21,424 nt of DNA, from NCBI GenBank assembly GCA_937902115.1, contig CALGSR010000498.1, positions 1 through 21,424 of the forward strand, in the 5' to 3' direction. The translations under genes were made by a program, and so were the position numbers. The first letter of the stretch is position 1, and every line of letters starts with the position of its first letter. The DNA is from an uncultured Bacillus sp. (GTDB taxonomy: Bacteria > Bacillota > Bacilli > Bacillales > Cytobacillaceae). Shown here one piece after another: positions 7,173-14,380 of the stretch. The notes beneath the pieces are model-generated. The model searched no databases. It saw only the letters and a list, made by a program, of their open reading frames with translations, and was not told where the DNA came from.

Positions 7173-8909
7173 TTATAAATCCGCCATTTTTTTCTCTACC
7201 AAATCCATAAAATTCCGTTCAATATAGGCAAGCTTCTCTTTGCTTTCCTTTAAACTGCTGCTGTTCACACTAAAGTAAAACTTGACCTTTGGTTCGGTGC
7301 CTGATGGTCTTAAACAAACCCATGTACCATCCTCAAAATAATATTTAAGCACATTTGACTTTGGCAGCCCAATCGCGCTCGTTGTACCATCCGCATGCGT
7401 ACGAATACTTGTTAAGTAATCATCAACTGCTGTTACCTTTAATCCCCCGATATCGGATAGTGGATTCTCACGGAAGGAGGTTAACGTTTTTTGAATTAAT
7501 TCCGCTCCATCTTTCCCTTTTAAGGTCAATGAGCGAAGCCCTTCAAGGAAATAGCCGTACTCTTCATAAATGACCATTAGGGCATCATAGAGGCTCATTT
7601 TCTGTTTCTTATAAAAAGCAGCTACTTCTGTTCCCAGCAGTGCAGCTTGAACGGCATCTTTATCACGGACAAAATCCCCGATTAAATAGCCGTAACTTTC
7701 TTCGTAGCCAAATAAAAATTTATATTCGCCTGTCATATCAAATTCTTTGATTTTTTCACCGATAAATTTAAAACCTGTTAAAACATCTATCGTATGAACA
7801 TCAAATGACTCGGCAATCTTTCTCCCTAATTCGCTTGTAACAATGGTTTTTAACATCACACCGTTTTTCGGCAGTTTTCCCTTTTCCTGCTTTTGCGATA
7901 AAATATAATGGAGAAGAATCGCTCCGGTTTGGTTTCCGGTTAAAACAACATACTCTCCTTCATTATTTTTCACAGCAATTCCTAAACGGTCCGCATCTGG
8001 ATCAGTTGCAATCAGCAAATCTGCTCCAATCTGCTCCCCCTCTTTAATGGCCAATTCAAATGCAGCATGTTCCTCAGGATTTGGGCTTTTAACAGTTGAA
8101 AACTCAGGATCTGGAAGTTCCTGTTCTTTTACAACAGTGACATGCTGATATTTCAAGGATTTTAATCCATTACGAACCGGAATATTTCCCGTACCATGCA
8201 ATGGTGTAAAAACAACCTTTACATCTACTTCATCAGATAATCCCGGGTTTTCTGAAATCGTCATCAGCTTTTCATTATAGGCCTGATCCACTTCAGGTCC
8301 AATGATTTTAATCAGCCCTTTTTCTTTTAAAACTTCTTCATTCTCAACATCTATTAGCAATTCATTTTCAATTTCATTTACATTTTCGATGATCACATCT
8401 GCTGCTTCTGGAGGCAATTGACCGCCGTCCGGGCCATATACTTTATAACCGTTATACTCCGGTGGATTATGACTGGCCGTCACCACAATACCAGAAAACG
8501 CCTGTAAATGACGAACCGCAAAGGAAAGTTCTGGCGTTGGGCGCAACGAATCAAACACATAGGTTTGAATCCCTTTTGTAGCTAAAGTTTTTGCAGCCTC
8601 CATGGCAAATTCGGGAGAAAAATGCCGTGAATCATAAGCAATGACTACCCCTCTTTTCTCTGCTTCAAAGCCATTACTATTAATATAGGCAGCAAGACCT
8701 GCAGAAGCCTTCCGAACAGTGTATAGGTTCATCCTATTTGTACCGGCACCAATTTCCCCACGCATACCGCCAGTTCCAAATTCTAAGTCCTTATAAAATG
8801 CTTCTTCAAGACTTTTTTCATCAGAGGCGATTTTGTTCAATTGTTCCTTTACTGTTGAATCCAGAAATTCGTACTGCATCCATACGTCTGCCTTTTTTCT
8901 CCAACTCAT
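7173..8909 (-). CDS. pgcA: Alpha-phosphoglucomutase (PgcA type)
   Basis: This 578-residue enzyme of the alpha-D-phosphohexomutase superfamily interconverts glucose 6-phosphate and glucose 1-phosphate. Visible active-site loops are the phosphoserine loop TASHNP at 144-149 (Ser146), the metal-binding loop DPDADR at 303-308, the sugar-specificity loop GYEESYG at 401-407 and the phosphate-binding loop RPSGTEPK at 534-541. All key residues are present and the length matches B. subtilis PgcA (YhxB). There the enzyme feeds UDP-glucose synthesis by GtaB for teichoic acid glucosylation and glycolipid anchors. The GEES-type sugar loop with the long bacterial form argues for glucose over mannose, though phosphomannomutase activity in addition is possible. 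The start at 8909 has AGGAGG about 12 bases upstream. It is monocistronic and divergent from the thiol-redox operon. Confidence 0.92.
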   Translation of the reverse strand: MSWRKKADVWMQYEFLDSTVKEQLNKIASDEKSLEEAFYKDLEFGTGGMRGEIGAGTNRMNLYTVRKASAGLAAYINSNGFEAEKRGVVIAYDSRHFSPEFAMEAAKTLATKGIQTYVFDSLRPTPELSFAVRHLQAFSGIVVTASHNPPEYNGYKVYGPDGGQLPPEAADVIIENVNEIENELLIDVENEEVLKEKGLIKIIGPEVDQAYNEKLMTISENPGLSDEVDVKVVFTPLHGTGNIPVRNGLKSLKYQHVTVVKEQELPDPEFSTVKSPNPEEHAAFELAIKEGEQIGADLLIATDPDADRLGIAVKNNEGEYVVLTGNQTGAILLHYILSQKQEKGKLPKNGVMLKTIVTSELGRKIAESFDVHTIDVLTGFKFIGEKIKEFDMTGEYKFLFGYEESYGYLIGDFVRDKDAVQAALLGTEVAAFYKKQKMSLYDALMVIYEEYGYFLEGLRSLTLKGKDGAELIQKTLTSFRENPLSDIGGLKVTAVDDYLTSIRTHADGTTSAIGLPKSNVLKYYFEDGTWVCLRPSGTEPKVKFYFSVNSSSLKESKEKLAYIERNFMDLVEKKMADL

Positions 8910-9032
8910 TTATGTCTAACCTCCTGTAAATATACGGTCAAAAAGCGACCGCTAATCTGAATAAATCTTACCGTAAAACAGATAATTATTAAAGCTTCAG
9001 TAAGGTTAAATCCAGAAAAAACAGGATAAAAT

Positions 9033-9062
9033 TCGACAATGTTGAAAGACATCCGCTATAAT
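9033..9062 (+). promoter_or_regulatory. Upstream promoter of the bdbC-trx operon
   Basis: TCGACA (9033-9038), an 18-bp spacer and TATAAT (9057-9062) form a good sigma-A-type promoter about 95 bases before the bdbC start. Confidence 0.6.
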
Positions 9063-9079
9063 TTTAGAAGGTCGTTTTG

Positions 9080-9108
9080 TTTACAGCATTCATATACCCG
9101 TTTATAAT
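9080..9108 (+). promoter_or_regulatory. Proximal sigma-A promoter of the bdbC-trx operon
   Basis: TTTACA (9080-9085), a 17-bp spacer and TATAAT (9103-9108) form a near-consensus promoter. It would start transcription near 9115, about 44 bases upstream of bdbC. Together with the distal promoter it suggests tandem control. Confidence 0.7.
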
Positions 9109-9158
9109 TGCATGGAAAAGAATTCATTTAATACCGATATAATCAAAAGGAGCGTGTC

Positions 9159-9596
9159 ATGAAAGTTACACAAAAGGACCCTCGTGAATCATTGCTTTTT
9201 ACGGCATGGGCAGCATCTATTATTGCTATGTTTGGAAGTTTGTATTTTTCTGAAATCCGACAATACTTGCCTTGCGATCTATGCTGGTATCAGCGGATCC
9301 TCATGTATCCCCTCACCATCCTTTTAGGTATGGCCGTCGTCAGAAAGGATTTCAAAATTGCCCTTTATTCGATGGTTTTCTCAGCTATTGGTGGGGGTAT
9401 ATCGCTTTATCATTATTTACTGCAAAAGGTAAGTTTTATTTCCGATGCAGTACCCGCCTGCGGAAGAATCCCATGTACCGGTCAATATATTAACTGGTTT
9501 GGTTTCATCACGATTCCTTTTTTAGCATTGACCGCATTTATTATTATCTTTATAAGTAGTTATTTCATCTGGAAGAGAACAAAGGAGGAAAGATAA
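9159..9596 (+). CDS. bdbC: DsbB/BdbC-type membrane disulfide oxidoreductase
   Basis: This 145-residue protein has four predicted membrane helices (about 12-30, 44-60, 66-86 and 112-137). Two external cysteine pairs are in the positions typical of DsbB-like enzymes: C39/C42 in PCDLCWYQR and C101/C106 in ACGRIPC. These proteins reoxidise an extracytoplasmic thiol-disulfide partner and pass electrons to quinone. In B. subtilis BdbB and BdbC serve sublancin maturation, competence and secreted disulfide proteins. The gene has AAGGAG 8 bases before its ATG, two promoters upstream, and a thioredoxin-like gene 1 base downstream, which is probably its partner. I use the symbol bdbC for the family; BdbB is similar, so paralogue assignment is not certain. 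Confidence 0.87.
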   Translation: MKVTQKDPRESLLFTAWAASIIAMFGSLYFSEIRQYLPCDLCWYQRILMYPLTILLGMAVVRKDFKIALYSMVFSAIGGGISLYHYLLQKVSFISDAVPACGRIPCTGQYINWFGFITIPFLALTAFIIIFISSYFIWKRTKEER

Positions 9597-9597
9597 G

Positions 9598-10065
9598 GTG
9601 AAAAAAGTTCTGATTTTTTTAGGAATTATTGTCGTATTATTTGTTGCTCTTGGATTTATAACCAATATGCAAAATAAAGAAAAAGTAGAAGGAAATCCGT
9701 ATGGCAAGGATGATCTCCAACCTGCGACAATTGATTTATTAGACGATGAAAATTACCAAAACATCATTCTTCCGGAAGAACTGGAACAAAAACTGGCAAA
9801 TAAAGAGGATGTTACGGTCTATTTCTTTCAATCAACTTGTGAGTGGTGCAAACAAGCAACACCAATTTTGACGCCAATGGCGGAAGATATGGGGATTGAC
9901 CTCGTCCAATACAATCTGCTTGAATTTAAAGAAGGATGGGACAAGTATAGAATAGAGTACACTCCAACGATTGTACAATTTAAAGGCGGAAAAGAAACAA
10001 ATCGGATCGTAAACCTTCAGGACAAAGAAATTTATAAACAATGGTTTGAGGAGAACAGTCTGTAA
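9598..10065 (+). CDS. Membrane-anchored thioredoxin-like protein, probable partner of BdbC
   Basis: This 155-residue protein has an N-terminal hydrophobic anchor at residues 3-21, a polar linker and a thioredoxin fold from about 50. The active site is CEWC (C81, C84) and the cis-proline loop is YTPT (Pro123). It lacks a lipobox, so it should be held by its uncleaved N-terminal helix with the catalytic domain outside. It starts with GTG one base after the bdbC stop. The Shine-Dalgarno AAAGGAGG lies inside the end of bdbC, so the two genes are translationally coupled. The anchor and operon suggest a DsbA-like or BdbA-like donor of disulfides that BdbC reoxidises, though a reductase role like that of ResA or StoA cannot be excluded from sequence alone. 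Confidence 0.8.
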   Translation: MKKVLIFLGIIVVLFVALGFITNMQNKEKVEGNPYGKDDLQPATIDLLDDENYQNIILPEELEQKLANKEDVTVYFFQSTCEWCKQATPILTPMAEDMGIDLVQYNLLEFKEGWDKYRIEYTPTIVQFKGGKETNRIVNLQDKEIYKQWFEENSL

Positions 10066-10074
10066 GAGACTTTC

Positions 10075-10122
10075 ATGTAGCCAAAAAAGCGGACAGGTGA
10101 ATGTCCGCTTTTTTGGCTACAT
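10075..10122. terminator. Long bidirectional terminator after the thiol-redox operon
   Basis: This is a perfect 21-bp inverted repeat: 10075-10095 pairs with 10102-10122 around loop GGTGAA. It has internal A6 and T6 runs that suit termination in both directions. The TAG stop of the minus-strand YhcU-like gene (10117-10119) is inside the stem. Confidence 0.92.
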
Positions 10123-10515
10123 TAACATTTGGTTTGCTGGTTTTGAATAAATGCTTAATTCGTGCTCTTTAATCATTTTTGATGTCTCGAACTGTTCATA
10201 TTCGAACGGAAAATACAAGCCATATTCCTCTAATATGGAAACATTTTTATAAAAGGTCTCCGCGTATTGCCCATCTAACGTTTCGATTTCAAGGATTGCA
10301 CTTAATGTCTGTAAACTGGCAATCACCTGATAGGCGTCCTTCAATGTCCCAATTTGTTCAAAATGACTTCTAGTCGTATTTAATACTTTGAGCTTCTCAT
10401 ATTTCTGAATTTCTCTATCCGTAAAATAATTCGGAAAGATCCCAGAATAGAAATGATCGATGAGCTCTCTTATCTTTTCCTCTTGACTCTCAGTCGAAGC
10501 AAAAACTACTTTCAC
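10117..10515 (-). CDS. YhcU-like protein of unknown function (DUF5365 type)
   Basis: This 132-residue soluble protein is rich in charged residues and predicted helices, with no membrane segment, signal peptide or catalytic motif that I recognise. Its length, its MKVVFASTESQEEKIRELI start and its place next to an RluA-type pseudouridine synthase recall B. subtilis YhcU beside YhcT. The start is GTG at 10515 with AAAGGTGG 6 bases upstream. The last codons, ATG TAG, lie within the shared terminator. It is divergent from the pseudouridine synthase gene. The function is unknown and the family assignment is from memory of the synteny, not from a search. Confidence 0.7.
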   Translation of the reverse strand: MKVVFASTESQEEKIRELIDHFYSGIFPNYFTDREIQKYEKLKVLNTTRSHFEQIGTLKDAYQVIASLQTLSAILEIETLDGQYAETFYKNVSILEEYGLYFPFEYEQFETSKMIKEHELSIYSKPANQMLM

Positions 10516-10567
10516 ACTAAACCCACCTTTAAAATCAATCTGTTCAGCATCATAGATAATAATAGAA

Positions 10568-10587
10568 TAGCATATTAACTTATGCTA
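10568..10587. promoter_or_regulatory. Inverted repeat in the YhcU/RluA divergent promoter region
   Basis: TAGCATA (10568-10574), a 6-base spacer and TATGCTA (10581-10587) form a perfect 7-bp palindrome. It overlaps a possible -10, TAAGAT (10586-10591), of the pseudouridine synthase gene. It could be an operator; no regulator is implied by the sequence. Confidence 0.3.
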
Positions 10588-10641
10588 AGATGATGGTAAT
10601 TAATAGAAGGAAAAAATCAATTAAAATAATAGGTGAACGAT

Positions 10642-11562
10642 ATGATTCAAACGAAACGGATCGATGAATGGTTTGAAATAATTATACCCGATAAATGGGG
10701 TGATATGACCCTTGAGGAGCTTTTCCGCAATGTCTGGAATGCACCAAAAAAGCAAACACATGCACTTAGAATGGAAAAAGCGGTGTTAATAAATAGAGAG
10801 CCCGCTATTTGGACGAAACCACTGCAGCAAGCAGGAAGTTTGAGAATTCGTTTTTTTAAAGAAGCAGATTTTGGGGTCATACCGAGTCCTGCTGATTTAA
10901 CGATATTATATGAGGACGATCATCTTCTAGTGGCTAACAAACCGGCTGGCATGGATACACATCCAAATTCTCCGGAACAAGGTAATACGCTTGCCAATGC
11001 TGTGGCCTTTTACCTGCAGTCCAAAAGTGAATTCAGACAGGTGAAGCATGTACACCGGCTTGATAAGGATACAACGGGCGCTGTTCTTTTTGCCAAACAT
11101 CCCTTTATCGGCTCTCTCTTGGACCAGATGCTGGAGAAAAGAGAAATCAAACGAACCTACCTTGCCATTGTGCAAGGAATACTGAGAAGTAAAAGCGGAA
11201 CAATCACTGAACCGATCGGCCGGGACCGCCATCATCCAGTAAGGAGACGAGTTTCTCCCGGAGGACAGCCTGCAGTTACCCATTATGAGGTGCTCAAAAC
11301 GTTGCAAAAGAAAAAACAAACCATCATAAAATGTCAGCTGGCAACGGGCAGAACCCATCAAATCCGCGTCCATTTCAGCCATTTGGGCTACCCTCTTGCA
11401 GGGGACACTTTGTATGGCGGCAAACCAATATATGCAAGACAAGCCTTACATGCTGTTAGACTAGAGTTTCTTCATCCTTTAACAGGAGAAATGATCACTT
11501 GTCATGCTCCATTTCTTGATAAATCAGATATATTCTCTGAAATCGATCCTTGTTCTATTTAA
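10642..11562 (+). CDS. RluA-family pseudouridine synthase (YhcT-like)
   Basis: This 306-residue protein converts specific uridines in RNA to pseudouridine. The catalytic motif HRLDKDTTG is at residues 138-146, with Asp141 as nucleophile. The family blocks LLVANKPAGMDTHP, KRTYLAIVQG, ATGRTHQIRVHFSHLG and PLAGDTLYGG are present. An N-terminal region of about 75 residues is in the place of an S4-like RNA-binding domain. I chose ATG at 10642, which has AGGTGA 5 bases upstream. A GTG at 10633 in the same frame would add three residues but its nearest Shine-Dalgarno is more than 20 bases away. The neighbouring YhcU-like gene and the length point to B. subtilis YhcT. The target RNA site cannot be told from sequence. 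Confidence 0.88.
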   Translation: MIQTKRIDEWFEIIIPDKWGDMTLEELFRNVWNAPKKQTHALRMEKAVLINREPAIWTKPLQQAGSLRIRFFKEADFGVIPSPADLTILYEDDHLLVANKPAGMDTHPNSPEQGNTLANAVAFYLQSKSEFRQVKHVHRLDKDTTGAVLFAKHPFIGSLLDQMLEKREIKRTYLAIVQGILRSKSGTITEPIGRDRHHPVRRRVSPGGQPAVTHYEVLKTLQKKKQTIIKCQLATGRTHQIRVHFSHLGYPLAGDTLYGGKPIYARQALHAVRLEFLHPLTGEMITCHAPFLDKSDIFSEIDPCSI

Positions 11563-11582
11563 TTTTAAATTCCATATTGTTT

Positions 11583-11618
11583 AGGGGCTGCCAGCGAATT
11601 TTTTAGCAGCCTCTTTTT
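11583..11618 (+). terminator. Intrinsic terminator after the pseudouridine synthase gene
   Basis: AGGGGCTGC (11583-11591) pairs with GCAGCCTCT (11606-11614), with one G-U, and is followed by a T-run to 11618. Confidence 0.8.
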
Positions 11619-11707
11619 GACATGCTATTTAATCCCATGTATATTCGCAATATTTTGAACGAATTGTAAATATATCGCTGTGCCAACAGCTGAATAAGTA
11701 AATTTTT

Positions 11708-11751
11708 TATTAAGTTTATTGATTAAACAAGATCAGTAATATTAAGTTTAT
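11708..11751 (+). repeat. 12-bp direct repeat upstream of the phosphate operon
   Basis: TATTAAGTTTAT occurs twice, at 11708-11719 and 11740-11751. The starts are 32 bp apart, about three helical turns. Both copies lie upstream of the putative promoter at 11774-11801, a typical place for an activator. The 288-bp gap before the DUF47 gene otherwise holds only the terminator and promoter listed. Confidence 0.6.
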
Positions 11752-11773
11752 GTAAATTTTACTCCGAACAACT

Positions 11774-11801
11774 TTAACATTCGACATTTTTCGATTAAAA
11801 T
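11774..11801 (+). promoter_or_regulatory. Sigma-A-type promoter of the DUF47-pit operon
   Basis: TTAACA (11774-11779), a 16-bp spacer and TAAAAT (11796-11801) give one mismatch in each hexamer. Predicted start is near 11808, leaving a leader of about 43 bases. Confidence 0.5.
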
Positions 11802-11850
11802 TAACTCGTTTGGTTTTACTTTGGATGAAAAAATTTATGGGGGTAACAAA

Positions 11851-12468
11851 ATGGTTTTCAAAAAGAAAGATAAATTTGCAGTGATGCTACATAATATTTC
11901 GTCAAATCTGCAAGAAGCGGCTAATTATTTTGCTGACTACCGTTTACAAAATGTCACTGATTTAAAAATCTTCTCTGAAACAATGAAAGAGTTTGAAACT
12001 AAAGGTGATACATATGTACATGAGGTCATCAAGGAATTAAACAATGCCTTTATAACACCGATTGAACGCGAGGATATTTTAGCCTTGACGATGAGCATGG
12101 ATGATGTATTGGATGGACTTGAACACACTGCAGCTTTATTTGAAATGTACAGCATAACAAAAGCGGATGAATTTATGCTGAAATTTTCAGAAGCACTTAA
12201 AAGTTGTGCCAATGAAATCCAAAATGCTATCGTGCTTTTATCAACAAAGAAATTGCCGCAAATCCGTGAGCATGCCATTAAAATAAAAGATTATGAATCA
12301 AAGTGTGACGGAATCCAAAGACAGTCTATTAAGCATCTTTTCTCTGTTGAAAAAGATCCAATAAAAATTATTCAATATAAAGAAATTTATGAAAATCTTG
12401 AAGACGTTGCTGATTACTGTCAAAACGTTGCTAATACACTCGAAACCATCATTATGAAAAATGCATAA
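11851..12468 (+). CDS. DUF47 / PhoU-like phosphate transport regulator (YkaA-like)
   Basis: This 205-residue, all-helical protein belongs to the DUF47 (TIGR00153) family, which resembles PhoU and forms helical bundles. The segment LNNAFITPIEREDILALTMSMDDVLDGLE, near residues 60-90, is the conserved core and carries acidic residues of a likely metal-binding E/DxxxD type. In bacteria these genes accompany PiT transporters, as here, and are thought to modulate phosphate uptake. The start is ATG at 11851, with the Shine-Dalgarno GGGGGT 6 bases upstream. The frame remains open back to a TTG at 11821, but that codon has no ribosome-binding site and would lengthen the protein beyond the 205 residues I recall for B. 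subtilis YkaA. The pit gene follows after 16 bases. Confidence 0.85.
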   Translation: MVFKKKDKFAVMLHNISSNLQEAANYFADYRLQNVTDLKIFSETMKEFETKGDTYVHEVIKELNNAFITPIEREDILALTMSMDDVLDGLEHTAALFEMYSITKADEFMLKFSEALKSCANEIQNAIVLLSTKKLPQIREHAIKIKDYESKCDGIQRQSIKHLFSVEKDPIKIIQYKEIYENLEDVADYCQNVANTLETIIMKNA

Positions 12469-12484
12469 GGGGAATTAACAAAAA

Positions 12485-13483
12485 ATGGACGCACTCTTTC
12501 TTTTAACCATTTTAATTGTCATTTGTGCCTTGGCATTTGATTTTATCAATGGCTTTCATGATACAGCAAACGCCATCGCAACATCGGTATCAACAAAAGC
12601 ATTAAAACCTCGGCATGCGATTTTACTGGCTTCAGTTATGAACTTTGTTGGAGCCCTGACTTTTACAGGTGTTGCCAAAACCATTACAAAGGATATCGTC
12701 GATCCGTTTACCCTGCCTAATGGATCCGTTGTTATTTTAGCGGCACTTCTGGCAGCTATAGCATGGAACTTAATTACTTGGTATTACGGAATTCCAAGCA
12801 GTTCGTCTCATGCGATTATCGGCTCTATTGCTGGTGCAGCCATTGCCGCAGCAGGATTTCACTCATTAAATTATACGGGATTTTTAAAAATCCTGCAGGC
12901 TTTAATCATTTCACCACTTATTGCTTTTGCCATCGGATTTATTGTATACAGCATTTTTAAAGTTGTCTTTAAAAATAATAATTTAACGAAAACAAATAAA
13001 GGTTTCCGAACGTTCCAAATTTTCACTGCAGCATTACAGGCTTATTCACATGGAACAAACGATGCGCAAAAGGCAATGGGGATTATTACTATGGCCCTTA
13101 TCTCCAGCGGTCATCTTACTACAAATGATGTTCCGTTTTGGGTACAACTTGCCTGTGCCACTGCCATGGCACTTGGAACATCTGTCGGCGGCTGGAAAAT
13201 TATTAAAACGGTCGGTGGCAATATTATGAAAATCCGCCCTGTTAATGGAGTAGCAGCAGATCTAACAGGTGCTTTGATTATCTTTGGAGCAACTTATATT
13301 CACCTGCCGGTTAGTACAACTCATGTCATTTCATCTTCGATTATGGGTGTCGGCACTTCTCACCGTTTAAAAGGAGTAAAATGGGGAACAGCACAACGGA
13401 TGCTCATAACCTGGGTCATTACACTCCCAATCTCAGCAACATTAGCAGGATTAATTTACTTAGTGTTAAACTTATTCTTTTGA
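12485..13483 (+). CDS. pit: PiT-family low-affinity inorganic phosphate transporter
   Basis: This 332-residue membrane protein has about ten helices and the two signature repeats of the PiT family. The first is INGFHDTANAIATSVSTKAL at 21-40 and the second SHGTNDAQKAMG at 188-199. Both include the conserved Asp (HDTANA, TNDAQ) used in phosphate and cation binding. It imports metal-phosphate coupled to H+ (or Na+) through the cytoplasmic membrane. Its start, ATG at 12485, has AGGGGA overlapping the DUF47 stop, about 11 bases upstream, so the pair forms an operon that matches B. subtilis ykaA-pit. It ends in a strong terminator. Confidence 0.92.
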   Translation: MDALFLLTILIVICALAFDFINGFHDTANAIATSVSTKALKPRHAILLASVMNFVGALTFTGVAKTITKDIVDPFTLPNGSVVILAALLAAIAWNLITWYYGIPSSSSHAIIGSIAGAAIAAAGFHSLNYTGFLKILQALIISPLIAFAIGFIVYSIFKVVFKNNNLTKTNKGFRTFQIFTAALQAYSHGTNDAQKAMGIITMALISSGHLTTNDVPFWVQLACATAMALGTSVGGWKIIKTVGGNIMKIRPVNGVAADLTGALIIFGATYIHLPVSTTHVISSSIMGVGTSHRLKGVKWGTAQRMLITWVITLPISATLAGLIYLVLNLFF

Positions 13484-13493
13484 TCATTCCTTT

Positions 13494-13549
13494 AAAGGTT
13501 GTTTCAAAAACAAAGGTATTGTTACCAATGTTTTTAAACAACCTTTTTT
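13494..13549 (+). terminator. Intrinsic terminator after pit
   Basis: AAAGGTTGTTT (13494-13504) pairs with AAACAACCTTT (13536-13546). It is extended by AAAAACA/TGTTTTT beyond a one-base bulge and has a small inner hairpin GGTA/TACC. A T-run follows. Confidence 0.85.
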
Positions 13550-13641
13550 AGGTTACAGGCAAAATCCCCACAAAAATATGAGCCCTTTATAAGATTATTT
13601 TTCCACTTATCTTTGAAATATTTTTTTACATAATAATGATG

Positions 13642-13666
13642 AGCGGTAAAATTGCCGCTTAATTTT
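13642..13666 (+). promoter_or_regulatory. Terminator-like hairpin just upstream of the coat-protein gene
   Basis: AGCGG (13642-13646) pairs with CCGCT (13655-13659), with weaker T-G and A-T extension inside. TTAATTTTTT then runs to 13666, only about 7 bases before the GGAGGT ribosome-binding site. It may be a 5' stabiliser, an attenuator or the 3' end of readthrough. Confidence 0.4.
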
Positions 13667-13686
13667 TTCAGCCGGAGGTATTTAAA

Positions 13687-14313
13687 ATGATGCAGCAAAC
13701 ACTGACTCCAACTAATAATACACAGCAAATGATGAATAATATGCAGGCTACAGATACATTACACGGCGGGCACGAACTGATGGATGTACATGAAATATTA
13801 GGTTGTTTGAACGGGACCTTGGATCAATATTTACTATATGATCAGCATATAAAGGATCCAGAATTAAAGGATATATTAAATCGTCAGCATCAATTTATGC
13901 TTGATAATTACAATATCCTTTGTGAATGTTTTAAATCCGGAAAGAATCCATCACACCATACGACAAAATACGCGATGACGCAAAGCAATGATGTTGTCTA
14001 TGGATTAAAGCCTGGACAGCCTAAGACGCCGCATACAAATGCTTCTCAAATCGGTGATAAATGCATTTCAAATTATATGATGGGATTGGTAAAATCAAGT
14101 GCCGGCGCCATGACAACGGGTGCGCTTGAAGTCACCAACCCGGTCGTCCGCAGAGTCGTTGCCGATTCGATTCCAAACTTTATTGAAATGGCCTATGAAA
14201 TTTTCCAATATCAAAACAAGCATGGATATTATCAAGTTGCCCGCTTAGACCAAAATGATATGACACAAATTATCAACAGCTACGCCCCGGCTACAGGACA
14301 ACAACTTCAATAA
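13687..14313 (+). CDS. CotF/YhcQ-type spore coat protein
   Basis: This 208-residue protein begins with a Gln/Asn/Met-rich leader (residues 1-25). Two ferritin-like helical segments follow: HELMDVHEILGCLNGTLDQYLLYDQHIKDPELKDIL, broken here as HELMDVHEIL and LDQYLLYDQHIKDPEL, and a second block ISNYMMGLVKSSAGAMTTGALEVTNP. The spore coat protein F family has this build, and the length is close to B. subtilis YhcQ. Such proteins are found in spore layers and are thought to be structural; no enzyme activity is known. The start at 13687 has GGAGGT 7 bases upstream; ATG at 13690 is an alternative. I found no convincing sigma-G or sigma-K promoter. The neighbourhood of sporulation genes (spoVR, yhbH, prkA) fits the assignment. 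Confidence 0.83.
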   Translation: MMQQTLTPTNNTQQMMNNMQATDTLHGGHELMDVHEILGCLNGTLDQYLLYDQHIKDPELKDILNRQHQFMLDNYNILCECFKSGKNPSHHTTKYAMTQSNDVVYGLKPGQPKTPHTNASQIGDKCISNYMMGLVKSSAGAMTTGALEVTNPVVRRVVADSIPNFIEMAYEIFQYQNKHGYYQVARLDQNDMTQIINSYAPATGQQLQ

Positions 14314-14319
14314 CCAGGA

Positions 14320-14365
14320 AAAAGGTTTTGCGCCCGCAATTGCATGTGCGGGAGCAAAACCTTTT
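14320..14365. terminator. Bidirectional terminator between the coat gene and the YczE-like gene
   Basis: AAAAGGTTTTGC (14320-14331) pairs with 14354-14365. Across a G/A mismatch, CCCGCA pairs with TGCGGG, with loop 14339-14346. T-rich and A-rich flanks serve the two convergent genes. Confidence 0.88.
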
Positions 14366-14380
14366 CTTCTTGTGATCAGA

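Noticed and set aside
10927..11442. 171-codon minus-strand frame inside the pseudouridine synthase gene
   Set aside because: It is antisense to a gene with all RluA motifs, has no ribosome-binding site and encodes nothing recognisable.
11760..11800. PhoP boxes upstream of the DUF47-pit operon
   Set aside because: Only one TTAACA is seen, better explained as a -35; there are no further copies at about 11-bp spacing.
11821..11850. DUF47 protein start at TTG 11821
   Set aside because: No ribosome-binding site; ATG at 11851 has GGGGGT and gives the expected 205 residues.
13605..13636. Sigma-G or sigma-K promoter for the coat gene around CATAATAA
   Set aside because: The -10 is fair, but no -35 of either class is found at the right distance.
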